Shown: one piece after another, positions 26,423-35,013 of the stretch
Position numbering within the stretch: the first letter of the stretch is position 1
Layout: every line of letters begins with the position of its first letter
Assembly: GCA_005116745.1 (NCBI GenBank)
Contig: SWDS01000006.1
Location: forward strand, 206,935 to 270,934
DNA length: 64,000 nucleotides
Direction of reading: 5' to 3'
Origin: Nitrospira sp.
GTDB taxonomy: Bacteria; Nitrospirota; Nitrospiria; Nitrospirales; Nitrospiraceae
Made by a program: the position numbers and the translations under genes
Notes under the pieces: generated by a model
The model's database searches: none
The model's input: the letters and a program-made list of their open reading frames with translations, nothing else
What the model was told of the DNA's origin: nothing

Positions 26423-26791
26423 ATGATACTCAAGAAGATTCTTTATCGAGGGATTGTCCTCATCGCCCTACTCGGAGCCTCATCCCTCCACGCTGGGCCC
26501 ATCGATTCACCCGGACACGCGCATCAGGATAAGGCCCAGCTGGTCCATAAGGCTAATCATGAAGTGGACCAGGCATGGGAGGTCTACCATCGGGCAGCAT
26601 TGGGGGGAACAGTCGCCTCGCCTGCCCTTCAGGCGGAAATCGAGCAGCACCTGCACGAAGCCAGAACCCTCGTGACCCAGGCACAAGAAGCAGCTGACCG
26701 AGGAGACAAGCGTCAGGTTGAAGCGCTCATCAAGCAAGTAAGACTCCATACCACCCAAGCCATCAAGGGTAGCAAGGAGCAGAAGAAATGA
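26423..26791 (+). CDS. Small secreted SmbP-like helical protein
   Basis: A 122-residue secreted protein: signal peptide (IALLGASSLHAGP), then helical repeats with scattered histidines (SPGHAHQDKAQLVHKANHEV, EIEQHLHEARTLVTQAQEA, VRLHTTQAIKG). The layout is like the SmbP-type protein at 20261 but with fewer histidines, so metal binding is likely though less certain. Its stop overlaps the start of the next SUMF1 gene by four bases, a sign of coupled synthesis. Confidence 0.65.
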   Translation: MILKKILYRGIVLIALLGASSLHAGPIDSPGHAHQDKAQLVHKANHEVDQAWEVYHRAALGGTVASPALQAEIEQHLHEARTLVTQAQEAADRGDKRQVEALIKQVRLHTTQAIKGSKEQKK

Positions 26792-27633
26792 TCACTGGTC
26801 TGTGGCAGAGATCAACTCAGCTCAAGAGAATGATGATGGCGGTTGTCACAGCTCTGGCGCTGATGCAATTGCTCAGCCTGGAAGCATTCGCTGGAGCGAA
26901 AGAGCTTGACCCGGTGCCGATGGTCACGATTCCGGCCGGGGACTTTCTGATGGGCAATCCAGAAGGAAAAGGCCGTGATGATGAGCGACCTCAGCGATCC
27001 GTCTACCTCGACGAGTTTGCGATCGATCAAGTCGAAGTGACGAATGAACGGTATATGGCCTTTGTGAAATCCGTTGGCCATCGCACACCACCCAATCCCT
27101 ATGGCACCGGGCCTCTCCAATCCATTAAAGGCATTGAGCAACTACCGGTGGTCCAGACAACTTGGTACGACGCGAAGGCCTATTGTAGTTGGGCGAAGAA
27201 ACGGCTGCCGACGGAAGCAGAATGGGAAAAGGCTGCTCGCGGGACTGACGGCCGCCTCTACCCCTGGGGGAATGAACCACCCACGGCGAAGCGAGCAAAC
27301 ATTGATCGAGAGTGGGAGGATGAGCGTACCCTGCATGCGGTCGGATCGCTTCCCGATGGAGATTCACCCTACGGAGTGAAGGATATGGCCGGAAACGTCA
27401 GGGAGTGGGTCTCCGACTGGTACGACGCGGACTACTATCAACATGCGCCCAATCGGAATCCGCAAGGTCCGGACAAAAAGGGAGTGGTTCGGTCGATTCG
27501 TGGTGGGTCCTGGCATAGTCCAGCGTCCGATATCACCACATCGGCGCGCGGTCGTGGCGGGTTCGCCTTGCAGACCCATGGTACAGGCTTTCGATGTGTC
27601 CGTGGTGTCGAGGAAGCGATCCAGAAGAAGTAA
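26788..27633 (+). CDS. Secreted SUMF1-domain protein without tail
   Basis: A 281-residue protein with an N-terminal signal (MMMAVVTALALMQLLSLEAFA). It consists of a single SUMF1-type domain: VTIPAGDFLMGNPEG, QVEVTNERYMAFVKS, KRLPTEAEWEKAARG, YPWGNEPP, MAGNVREWVSDWYD, SIRGGSWHSPASD, GTGFRCVRG. The formylglycine catalytic cysteines are missing. It is translationally coupled to the SmbP-like gene and is the fourth SUMF1-domain gene within 9 kb. A hairpin at 27748 probably ends this transcription unit. Confidence 0.82.
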   Translation: MITGLWQRSTQLKRMMMAVVTALALMQLLSLEAFAGAKELDPVPMVTIPAGDFLMGNPEGKGRDDERPQRSVYLDEFAIDQVEVTNERYMAFVKSVGHRTPPNPYGTGPLQSIKGIEQLPVVQTTWYDAKAYCSWAKKRLPTEAEWEKAARGTDGRLYPWGNEPPTAKRANIDREWEDERTLHAVGSLPDGDSPYGVKDMAGNVREWVSDWYDADYYQHAPNRNPQGPDKKGVVRSIRGGSWHSPASDITTSARGRGGFALQTHGTGFRCVRGVEEAIQKK

Positions 27634-27747
27634 CCGGTTGTAGTGAACGTGCGAGATAAGACGATGGCAACGACAAGAGTTCGGAGGCTGGCTTATTGGT
27701 TTTGTAGAGGTGACGCCGAAACTCCGCACGGCGTCGCCCGCTAAGGC

Positions 27748-27779
27748 AGACAGGTCTCCTCTTCATGAGGAGCCTGTCT
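27748..27779 (+). terminator. Hairpin after the SUMF1 operon
   Basis: Inverted repeat AGACAGG(T)CTCCTC / GAGGAGCCTGTCT with one bulged base and a 5-base loop, 115 bases after the stop at 27633. No T-run is present. It separates the SUMF1 group from the photolyase/lipid group. Confidence 0.5.
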
Positions 27780-27846
27780 CCTTGGCGAACAGTATAATCA
27801 ACATACGGGCAGGTAGTTCCAGACTCGGATGAGAAGGAGGAACGAT

Positions 27847-27972
27847 ATGGATATGAGCTTCGTATTTTTAGCTGCGATGGGATTCCTGACTTCTGTGGGG
27901 GTGGCCGGACTCTTCCAGACTGTTACCGCTGTTGTTAGGCGGCGGACCAACGGAAAACCGACCCGAAGGTAA
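27847..27972 (+). CDS. 41-residue predicted membrane microprotein
   Basis: A short frame with a very good AAGGAGG site about 6 bases before the ATG. The product has one hydrophobic helix (FVFLAAMGFLTSVGVAGLF) and a strongly basic tail (VVRRRTNGKPTRR), a typical small inner-membrane protein with the tail inside. A TATAAT box lies at 27791-27796, about 50 bases upstream, without a clear -35. It precedes the TIGR01777 gene by 64 bases. Function unknown; the ribosome site and topology are the support. Confidence 0.5.
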   Translation: MDMSFVFLAAMGFLTSVGVAGLFQTVTAVVRRRTNGKPTRR

Positions 27973-28035
27973 GACACTATCGGCTTGCCAGGCGTATCAG
28001 TCGGCCTGTCGATAGCTCTTTCAGGAGTTATGTCT

Positions 28036-28974
28036 ATGAACATCGTCGTAGCTGGAGGAACAGGGTTCATTGGTCAAGCGCTGTGCGCAACGCTCTTATA
28101 CGGTGGCCACAGAGTCAGTCTCCTGACAAGACATGCAGGACAGGTTCTGCACCGACCTGACGCACGTGTGAACGTGGCGGAATGGAATGCGCGTGACATG
28201 GGCCCCTGGGAGGAGCTCCTTGAAGGAGCCGATGCCGTCGTTAATCTAGCCGGGGCACCGATAGCCGACGGACGCTGGACCGATGAGCGCAAGCGACTCC
28301 TTACCGAAAGCCGAGTCCTCACTACCCGCTTACTAGTCAGAGCGCTGTCCCGCCGGTCATCGAAACCCCCGGTGTTTATCAGTGCCTCTGGCATCGGCTA
28401 TTACGGCGCCAGCGATGACCGCCAATTGGATGAAGGCGCGGCTCGTGGCACCGGATTTCTCGCTGACCTTTGTCTTGCCTGGGAGGCGGAAGCGATGAGC
28501 GCCGCAGAATTTGGGACCCGCGTGGTCCTCTTGCGAACCGGCATGGTCCTCGAGGCAGACGGTGGTGCGTTGGGCAAAATGTTATTGCCGTTCAGGCTGT
28601 TTGCAGGCGGCCCGATTATGCCGGGAACCCAGTGGGTCTCATGGATTCATCGGAGTGACCACATCGGTCTGATCCAATGGGCCCTCACCACGACCGCAGT
28701 TTGCGGTCCGATCAATGCCGTAGCCCCAGAGCCTGTGAGGATGAACACGTTCTGTGACGTTCTCGGTCAAGCGATGCACCGACCGTCGTGGCTTCCCGTT
28801 CCAGGCATTGCATTGAATATGCTGCTGGGAGAGTTGGGGACATTGATGACAACCGGCCAACGAGTGATTCCGAAGAAAGCGATGGCAAGAGGCTATGTGT
28901 TTCGTTACCCGACGCTCGAATCCGCTTTGCGAGCCGTGCTCAAGAAACCGATCGCCGCAGAGCCTATGACATGA
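28036..28974 (+). CDS. TIGR01777 family NAD(P)-binding epimerase-like protein
   Basis: A 312-residue extended SDR. The Rossmann motif is VVAGGTGFIGQAL, the family hallmark FISASGIGYYG occurs near residue 115, and the C terminus holds the DUF1731-like part (VIPKKAMARGYVFRYPTLES). Starts at 27985 and 28030 are possible, but ATG 28036 has AGGAG at the best distance. Biochemical function is not established for the family. It often lies in gene groups with photolyases and SDR-DUF2867 proteins, as here. Confidence 0.85.
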   Translation: MNIVVAGGTGFIGQALCATLLYGGHRVSLLTRHAGQVLHRPDARVNVAEWNARDMGPWEELLEGADAVVNLAGAPIADGRWTDERKRLLTESRVLTTRLLVRALSRRSSKPPVFISASGIGYYGASDDRQLDEGAARGTGFLADLCLAWEAEAMSAAEFGTRVVLLRTGMVLEADGGALGKMLLPFRLFAGGPIMPGTQWVSWIHRSDHIGLIQWALTTTAVCGPINAVAPEPVRMNTFCDVLGQAMHRPSWLPVPGIALNMLLGELGTLMTTGQRVIPKKAMARGYVFRYPTLESALRAVLKKPIAAEPMT

Positions 28975-29068
28975 TCGACATCCGAGAATCATCGCGCAGT
29001 CGCGGCACTGTTTTTACATGGATGTGTACGTGTTCGGTGATCAATGGGCATTTAACAGGAGGTGCGCT

Positions 29069-29518
29069 ATGAGAATCTCCGGCTTCCATATGATGGCAGG
29101 GTTGTTGATGGGCCTTCTCGTTGTGGGATCGGCTGTAGCCGACCAACCCGCAAACCAAGCTCCGTATGGGCATGGAGACGATACCAAGCTGCCCAAGGGT
29201 GTGATTGGTCTCTCTCTACAGATCGGGGCCGAGCGGATTGGTGATCCGTCCATCCTGTATGTCGGCATGGTCCATCCGGAGGGACCAGCCCACAAGGCGG
29301 GACTCGGACATGGCGATGAGGTCGTGAGTGTTGATGGAACACCCGTGAACGGAAAACGTTATGAGGAAGTGGTCGGTATGATTCGAGGAGAAGCAGGAAC
29401 CGCCGTGAAGGTTGGAGTCAAGGGTGAAAACGGCCTCCGTGAGCTGTCTATCACACGAGTGGCAGGTGACAAGCTTTCAAGAGGACCATCGGGATCACAT
29501 GGAAACCCAGCGCCTTAG
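29069..29518 (+). CDS. Secreted PDZ-domain protein
   Basis: A 149-residue protein with a signal peptide (MMAGLLMGLLVVGSAVA) and one PDZ domain (GVIGLSLQIG, VHPEGPAHKAGLGHGDEVVS, VDGTPVNGKRYEEVVGMIRG). No protease domain is attached, so it is probably a peptide-binding adaptor in the periplasm. AGGAGG lies 6 bases before ATG 29069; the frame from 29018 is longer but has no support. It lies between the TIGR01777 gene and photolyase. Confidence 0.75.
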   Translation: MRISGFHMMAGLLMGLLVVGSAVADQPANQAPYGHGDDTKLPKGVIGLSLQIGAERIGDPSILYVGMVHPEGPAHKAGLGHGDEVVSVDGTPVNGKRYEEVVGMIRGEAGTAVKVGVKGENGLRELSITRVAGDKLSRGPSGSHGNPAP

Positions 29519-29541
29519 AAATTCATAAAAGGGAGCAACCT

Positions 29542-30987
29542 GTGCGAGGAATGGTTTGGTTCAGGCGCGATCTTCGAATGCACGACCAGCCGGCTCTGAC
29601 CGCGGCCTGTGCGGAATGCGACGAGATCATTCCGCTGTTTATATTTGATGAGCCGTTGCTGCAATCGCATGAGTTTGGATCAGCCTGTGTGAACTTCATG
29701 CTGGGATGCCTCGAAGATCTGAACGCTGCGTTGAGTGGATTGGGAACGCCGCTCCAATGGAGGCGGGGTGACCCAGTCGAACAGGTCGTACAAGCAGCAC
29801 GTGAATGGAAAACTGACGTGGTCTATTGGAATCGCGACTACGAGCCGGGAGCCATCGAGCGGGACCGGCTGGTGCAACAGCGTTTGGCAAAGCTCGGGGT
29901 GGCGGTGCGGACGTTCAAAGACCATGTGGTGTTTGAAGCATCCGAGGTGCGGGGCGCGACGGGTGAGCCATTGCAACGGTACAGCGCCTATCGCTCACGC
30001 TGGTGGGCTAAATGGCATGCCACAACCCCAGTAGTTCAACCAATCCCAACCACCCTTGCAAAAATAAAAGCCGCACCGCTGCCACTCTCTCGTCCTCTTC
30101 CCACCGCCGGTGAGCTGGGGTACGAGCCTATCGTCTTGGCGTTTGAGCCTGGCGAGCAGAACGCCCTGAAGCGATTGCGCTGGTTCATGAAAGGACCGCT
30201 TCATTCCTATGCGCAAGGTAGAAACCTGCCGGCAATCGATGGCAGTTCAACACTTTCCCCGCACTTCCGGTTCGGAACACTGTCGCCGCGCATGGCCATT
30301 CACGCTGCGTTGAATGCACTGACTAAAGGTAGGCCAGTGTCCCGGGTTGATGTCCTGACCTGGGTTGATGAGTTGATCTGGCGTGAGTTCTTCCAGCAAG
30401 TTCTCACATCCTTTCCACATGTCGCGAAGGGCCCGTTCAGAACAGTCATCGTCCCACCAGCTCGACCAGCTGGGAATAAACGAGATCGGCTGTTTCAAAC
30501 GTGGTGTGAGGGAAAGACCGGCTATCCCATTGTGGATGCAGGCATGAGGCAACTCAACCAGACAGGATGGATGCATAACCGTGTTCGAATGATCGTCGCG
30601 TCATTCCTAATCAAAGATCTGCGGATCGACTGGCAGAGCGGCGAACGGTATTTCATGCAACATCTGATTGATGCTGACGTGGCGGCAAACAACGGCAATT
30701 GGCAGTGGTGTGCCTCAACTGGCACCGATAGTATGCCCGGCTATCGAATCTTTAACCCTGCGCTCCAGAGCAAGAAGTTCGACCCCGACGGAACCTACAT
30801 TCGCCGGTATGTTCCTGAACTGGCCCGTGTACCGGCGAAGAGGATTCATGAGCTGCATCTCATGACCGCAGATGAGCAAGAACGCGCTGGATGCCGAATC
30901 GGGACCACTTATCCTTCCCCGATTGTGGACCATCACCTCGCCCGTCAGGAATATCTCAACCTCGGGAAGCAGGAGGCAACGAGATGA
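29542..30987 (+). CDS. phrB: Deoxyribodipyrimidine photolyase (cryptochrome/photolyase family)
   Basis: A 481-residue light-driven DNA repair enzyme that splits cyclobutane pyrimidine dimers. The N-terminal antenna domain starts with MVWFRRDLRMHDQPAL. The FAD domain shows the conserved AGMRQLNQTGWMHNRVRMI, DADVAANNGNWQWCASTG and FNPALQSKKFDPDG motifs, including the Asn and Trp residues near FAD. The likely GTG start has GGGAG upstream; an ATG three codons in is possible. Its stop overlaps the next gene by four bases. This is the gene whose presence best links the cluster to light. Confidence 0.92.
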   Translation: MRGMVWFRRDLRMHDQPALTAACAECDEIIPLFIFDEPLLQSHEFGSACVNFMLGCLEDLNAALSGLGTPLQWRRGDPVEQVVQAAREWKTDVVYWNRDYEPGAIERDRLVQQRLAKLGVAVRTFKDHVVFEASEVRGATGEPLQRYSAYRSRWWAKWHATTPVVQPIPTTLAKIKAAPLPLSRPLPTAGELGYEPIVLAFEPGEQNALKRLRWFMKGPLHSYAQGRNLPAIDGSSTLSPHFRFGTLSPRMAIHAALNALTKGRPVSRVDVLTWVDELIWREFFQQVLTSFPHVAKGPFRTVIVPPARPAGNKRDRLFQTWCEGKTGYPIVDAGMRQLNQTGWMHNRVRMIVASFLIKDLRIDWQSGERYFMQHLIDADVAANNGNWQWCASTGTDSMPGYRIFNPALQSKKFDPDGTYIRRYVPELARVPAKRIHELHLMTADEQERAGCRIGTTYPSPIVDHHLARQEYLNLGKQEATR

Positions 30988-31937
30988 CGACCTCCCCGCT
31001 TCGTCTTGGAATCAGTCGGTGTCTTCTCGGAGATGAGGTTCGCTTCGACGGAGGACATAAGCAGGACCATTTCCTAACCGATGTCTTGGGCCGCTACGTC
31101 GAATGGGTACCGGTCTGCCCTGAGGTGGAAGCGGGATTGGGCACCCCGCGTGAAGCCATGCGTCTGATGGGCAATCCGCATCATCCCCGGCTCATGACAA
31201 TTAAGAGCAAGCACGATCACACCCAGGCAATGGAGACGATGATCGCCACGCGTCTTGATTCGTTCCAAAAACAGGACCTCTCAGGGTTTGTCTTCAAGAG
31301 AGGTTCACCCAGTTGCGGAGTCGAACGGGTGCGTGTGTACACCGTACAGGGCATGCCGAGCCATAACGGGGTCGGGATCTTTGCGAAAGCCTTCACAGAG
31401 GAGTTTCCGTTGATTCCCGTCGAGGAGGAAGGGCGGCTCTGTGATCCTGCGCTCAGAGAGAACTTCATCGAACGAGTGTTCTGCTACCGACGCTTTCAGG
31501 ATCTGGTCCAGAACGGAGTCACAAAACAGGCTTTGATACGCTTCCACACGATTCACAAATACCTGCTCTTAGCCCATAGCCAGCAACACTACGAAACGAT
31601 GGGGCGGCTGGTCGGCCAAACGAAACGGTATCAACTCAAAGAATTGACGTTGAAGTACGGTGAGCACTTCATGAGAGCCCTGACCATGAAGGCGACGGTG
31701 CGCAAGCATGTCAATGTGCTGCAGCATATTGTGGGCTACTTCAAGAGTCGATTGAGCACTCATGAAAAGGCCGAGCTGTTGGGCGTGATCGCAGACTACC
31801 ATAAGGGGCTTACGCCGTTGATCGTCCCTCTCACGCTGGTCAAACATTACGTCCAGATCTTCGACGTCGGGTACATTCGCGATCAGGTCTATCTTAACCC
31901 GCATCCGAAAGAGCTCATGTTGCGGAATCATGCGTAG
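30984..31937 (+). CDS. DUF523-DUF1722 fusion protein (YbgA-like)
   Basis: About 317 residues. The N-terminal DUF523 domain has SRCLLGDEVRFDGGHK and FKRGSPSCGVERV with conserved cysteines. The C-terminal DUF1722 domain has RFHTIHKYLLLAHSQQHYE. Recent knowledge of the family suggests a thiouracil-desulfurising role for DUF523 members, but the function of the fusion is not settled. It is commonly adjacent to photolyase genes, and here its ATG overlaps the phrB stop. A longer frame from 30891 lies within phrB and is rejected. Confidence 0.85.
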   Translation: MTTSPLRLGISRCLLGDEVRFDGGHKQDHFLTDVLGRYVEWVPVCPEVEAGLGTPREAMRLMGNPHHPRLMTIKSKHDHTQAMETMIATRLDSFQKQDLSGFVFKRGSPSCGVERVRVYTVQGMPSHNGVGIFAKAFTEEFPLIPVEEEGRLCDPALRENFIERVFCYRRFQDLVQNGVTKQALIRFHTIHKYLLLAHSQQHYETMGRLVGQTKRYQLKELTLKYGEHFMRALTMKATVRKHVNVLQHIVGYFKSRLSTHEKAELLGVIADYHKGLTPLIVPLTLVKHYVQIFDVGYIRDQVYLNPHPKELMLRNHA

Positions 31938-31949
31938 AAGGGAATCGCA

Positions 31950-32360
31950 ATGCCACATGTTGTTGTAGAAGAAGCCGGAGCTTTGGAGGGCCTCTATCAT
32001 GCATTCACGCCGATAGTTCACCGATCCGGTAACGAAATACTCAAAATTCAGGAATTCTATTTGTCCCGGAGCGGAAAAGACGCCCTGCTGGAGTCCGTGG
32101 CGATCGAGAAGGGTACTGCGTGCACGTTCTTTGTCCAACTCAAGTCACATGAGAAAGCCATCACCGTCCGTCTGTTGCCGGCCACAGACCCTGAGAAAAC
32201 TCCCTCGGTCAAGAAGCTCATGGCTCTCGTCGCGGGATTCATTCGGAAAGTGTATCCAGGGAGTCGCTATGGAAAGACCAACTTACAAGAATACCTCGAA
32301 GCGACGGTGAGTTCTGAGTCAGCGGATACAGACGCGAGTCTTAATAAGAGGAGTAAATGA
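31950..32360 (+). CDS. Hypothetical protein in the photolyase operon
   Basis: A 136-residue soluble protein, no signal peptide, with AGAAGGG upstream of the ATG. It starts 12 bases after the DUF523-DUF1722 gene and its stop overlaps the next (broken cbiX) start codon. The composition is mixed alpha/beta, with a stretch of strands in the first 80 residues (TACTFFVQLKSHEKAITVRL) and a helix near the end (VKKLMALVAGFIRKVYP). I do not recognise the family. The operon position suggests a job in the same stress response. Confidence 0.6.
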   Translation: MPHVVVEEAGALEGLYHAFTPIVHRSGNEILKIQEFYLSRSGKDALLESVAIEKGTACTFFVQLKSHEKAITVRLLPATDPEKTPSVKKLMALVAGFIRKVYPGSRYGKTNLQEYLEATVSSESADTDASLNKRSK

Positions 32361-32551
32361 CGGCAGGCACACGAGGAGTGATTCTGGTCGGTCACGGCGG
32401 CACTCCCAAGGGGTGTCCGCAGGAATTAGTCTCGAAACTGAAACGGCTGGAAGCGCAGCGGCGTGCCGCGAAGCTTCGCCCTTCGGCGGAAGAGCTTGAG
32501 CTCGACTCAGTCGCCAACACTTTGGCCGAGCAGGTGAAGCGTTTTTCATGA
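32357..32551 (+). pseudogene. cbiX-like gene with large internal deletion
   Basis: The 64-residue frame equals the first 50 residues of the intact CbiX-like protein at 14624 (GVILVGHGGTPKGC and AAKLRPSAEELELD, about 85 percent identical by eye), joined in frame to a C-terminal segment (SVANTLAEQVKRFS). About 115 middle residues are gone, including the NEFCA and GSHSE regions. The join lies at an ELELD / FDLD similarity, so deletion between short repeats is likely. The frame and ATG are still open and overlap the previous gene's stop, so a short peptide may be made, but it cannot be a working chelatase. Confidence 0.8.
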
Positions 32552-32602
32552 CGATGCTTGAGACGGCGTCAGATCAGACGCCTCTACCTGGAGACAGGGC
32601 TA

Positions 32603-33667
32603 ATGCAGAATCTCACTCATCTTGCATTGAATTTGGCGGAACAGGGGCTGGTTCCAGACTTGGCCGTTCGATATGGCATTCGACAGTTGCTCAAGCAGCG
32701 CCTCCGGGAGATCCGTTCAGTCGACGCTCCAACGGCAGCCCGGCAGGAAGTGCGATTTATCGACCAGATGCGCTGTGCGCCCATCGCAGTGGTACCGGAG
32801 AAAGCCAATGATCAGCACTATGAAGTCCCGGTTGAGTTCTTCCGGCAGGTCCTCGGTCCCCACCTCAAATACAGCAGCGCCTTCTGGCCCGCCAACGCGA
32901 CGACCCCAGGCCAAGCAGAAGCCGCCGGTTTGCGTGAGTCCTGTCTGCATGCGGGCCTGATAGACGGACAGACGATTTTGGAGCTCGGATGCGGCTGGGG
33001 TTCCCTCACGTTGTGGATGGCTGAGCACTACCCCGATAGCCGTATCACGGCGGTCTCCAATTCCCACTCACAGCGGGCGTACATCGAGGCCCAAGCCAGA
33101 GCACGCGGCCTACAGAACCAGATTCGGGTGATGACCTTCGACATGAATACGTTCGAGGTCGACCCAGGGCAATTCGATCGGGTGGTGTCGGTGGAAATGT
33201 TCGAACACATGCGTAACTGGCCTGATCTCTTTGCGCGCGTCCGCCGATGGCTGAAACCAGGCGGCCAGTTCTTCATGCACGTGTTCGTGCATCGTGCTAC
33301 TTCGTACCTGTTCGAAGACCGGGGGCCCGCCGACTGGATGAGTCGTGAATTTTTCACAGGCGGGATGATGCCCAGCGATAGCCTCCCGCTGGCCTGTCAG
33401 GACCATCTTGCCTGCGTGGACCGCTGGCGATGGGACGGCACGCACTATGAGAAGACGGCCAACGCCTGGTTGGCCAATATGGATGCTGCCCGCGAGACCC
33501 TGTGGCCTGTGATCGAGCGTGTCTACGGTAAGACACAAGCGCGAGCCTGGTGGGGGCGGTGGCGTCTCTTCTTCATGGCCTGTGCCGAGCTCTTCGGTTA
33601 TGAGGAGGGCCGTCAGTGGGGGGTGAGTCATTATCTTTTTGAAAAACAAGTGCCGCGTGCTTCATGA
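32603..33667 (+). CDS. SAM-dependent methyltransferase, cyclopropane-fatty-acid-synthase class (first copy)
   Basis: A 354-residue enzyme. The SAM motif is ILELGCGWGSLTLWMAEHYP, followed by VVSVEMFEHMRNW. The family methylates or cyclopropanates unsaturated fatty acyl chains of phospholipids. The N-terminal 95 residues (RCAPIAVVPEKANDQHYEVP) differ from classical Cfa and resemble the shorter methyltransferases found with flavin oxidases and DUF1365. The start is uncertain: ATG 32603 has GGAG upstream, other frames begin at 32558. It overlaps the DUF2878 gene by four bases. Confidence 0.85.
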   Translation: MQNLTHLALNLAEQGLVPDLAVRYGIRQLLKQRLREIRSVDAPTAARQEVRFIDQMRCAPIAVVPEKANDQHYEVPVEFFRQVLGPHLKYSSAFWPANATTPGQAEAAGLRESCLHAGLIDGQTILELGCGWGSLTLWMAEHYPDSRITAVSNSHSQRAYIEAQARARGLQNQIRVMTFDMNTFEVDPGQFDRVVSVEMFEHMRNWPDLFARVRRWLKPGGQFFMHVFVHRATSYLFEDRGPADWMSREFFTGGMMPSDSLPLACQDHLACVDRWRWDGTHYEKTANAWLANMDAARETLWPVIERVYGKTQARAWWGRWRLFFMACAELFGYEEGRQWGVSHYLFEKQVPRAS

Positions 33668-34215
33668 AGATGAGCACCACCATGATCGTCAGCAACTTTG
33701 TCCTTTTTCAGATTGGCTGGTTTGCGTGCGTGTTAAGCGCCACAGCGCATCAACCCTGGTTCGGCATCCTTGTGACGACAGCGGTGGTAGTCACCCACGT
33801 GCTTCGCGCTCCCATCCCAACGGCGGAGCTCAAACTGGTGCTCCTCTCACTCGGCTTAGGACTCGTCCTTGATAGCCTATTGGTTTGGCAGGGCTGGCTT
33901 CAGTATTCCTCGGGAATCCTGCTCCCGAACGTAGCCCCATACTGGATCGTGGCATTGTGGGGGCTCTTTGCAACCCTCTTGAATATCTCATTGCGTTGGA
34001 TGAGGGGCCGCTGGGTCCTCGCAATTGTCTTTGGAGCCGTCGGGGGCCCTGCCGCCTACTACGGCGGTCTCCGCCTCGGGGCGCTGGAATTCAGCAATAT
34101 GCCCGCAGGGCTGTTGGCTCTGGCCATCGGCTGGGCGCTGCTGACACCGCTGCTGCTGGCGTTGTCTTCGCGCTTTGACGGCTATGCCGGCCTGGTGAAA
34201 AAGAAGGCGTCATGA
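33664..34215 (+). CDS. DUF2878 membrane protein
   Basis: A 183-residue protein with about five or six membrane helices (for example FVLFQIGWFACVLSA, LKLVLLSLGLGLVLDSLLVW). It contains the DUF2878 signs QIGWFACV near the N terminus and GPAAYYGGLRLGA late in the chain. Function is unknown. It overlaps both neighbours by four bases, the methyltransferase before and DUF1295 after, so it works in the same lipid-modifying operon. Confidence 0.8.
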   Translation: MKMSTTMIVSNFVLFQIGWFACVLSATAHQPWFGILVTTAVVVTHVLRAPIPTAELKLVLLSLGLGLVLDSLLVWQGWLQYSSGILLPNVAPYWIVALWGLFATLLNISLRWMRGRWVLAIVFGAVGGPAAYYGGLRLGALEFSNMPAGLLALAIGWALLTPLLLALSSRFDGYAGLVKKKAS

Positions 34216-35000
34216 ACGTATCGCTCTATCTCTTGGGACTGCTTTCGACGCTGGGTCTGGCGACGCTGACTTGGGTGGTCAGCCTCCTCAAGCGCGACGT
34301 AAGCATTGTAGACGGCGCGTGGGCCTTCATGCTCCTCGCCGCCGCGACCGTGTACGCCACCGGTGCAGAGCCCTACACCGGGCGGACCATGCTCATTCTG
34401 ACGCTGGTCCTGCTGTGGGCCCTGCGCCTGTCGGCTCATATCATCCATCGCAACTGGGGTGAGCCTGAGGACCGGCGTTATCAAGACATCCGCCTGAAAT
34501 ACGAACCAAATTTCCCATTCAAGAGTCTTGGCATCATCTTCTGGTTTCAGGCGGGACTAGCATGGATCATCTCCATGCCCCTGTGGCCGGCTCTCTCCGT
34601 TCCGGTCGATTGGGGGGTATTCGATGTACTCGCGGTATCCGTCTGGACCGTCGGCATGATTTTCGAAGGCATCGCGGATTGGCAGTTGTCACGGTTCAAG
34701 GCCGACCCGGAGAACCACGGCAAGGTGATGGACCGCGGACTCTGGCACTATACACGGCATCCCAATTACTTCGGTGAGTGCCTGATCTGGTGGGGCTTCT
34801 ACATTTTTGCGGTGCCGACGGGAGCCTGGTGGACCCTTGCGGGCCCCCTGCTCCTCACCTACCTGCTCCTGAAATTCTCAGGCGTAACGCTGATGGAGCA
34901 GACAATCATCGAACGGCGACCTGCGTATCGAGAGTATATCGCTCACACCAATGCCTTCCTTCCCGGCCTTCCGAAACAGGGCATGGAGGGTTCCATTTGA
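34212..35000 (+). CDS. DUF1295 membrane protein (steroid 5-alpha-reductase/ICMT-like)
   Basis: A 262-residue membrane protein with about seven helices. The C-terminal signature DRGLWHYTRHPNYFGEC and the final MEQTIIERRPAYREY are typical of DUF1295, related to steroid 5-alpha-reductases and isoprenylcysteine methyltransferases, which act on lipid substrates at the membrane with NADPH or SAM. It overlaps the DUF2878 gene by four bases. The exact substrate is unknown. Confidence 0.85.
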   Translation: MNVSLYLLGLLSTLGLATLTWVVSLLKRDVSIVDGAWAFMLLAAATVYATGAEPYTGRTMLILTLVLLWALRLSAHIIHRNWGEPEDRRYQDIRLKYEPNFPFKSLGIIFWFQAGLAWIISMPLWPALSVPVDWGVFDVLAVSVWTVGMIFEGIADWQLSRFKADPENHGKVMDRGLWHYTRHPNYFGECLIWWGFYIFAVPTGAWWTLAGPLLLTYLLLKFSGVTLMEQTIIERRPAYREYIAHTNAFLPGLPKQGMEGSI

Positions 35001-35013
35001 GGAAACAGCAGTC

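Noticed and set aside
19038-27633. SUMF1 genes as formylglycine-generating enzymes for sulfatases
   Set aside because: The catalytic cysteine pair near the RGGSW region is missing in all four, and no sulfatase gene is in the window.
31569-32138. Minus-strand frame of 189 codons opposite the DUF1722 region
   Set aside because: Shadow of two well-placed plus-strand genes with overlaps and ribosome sites.
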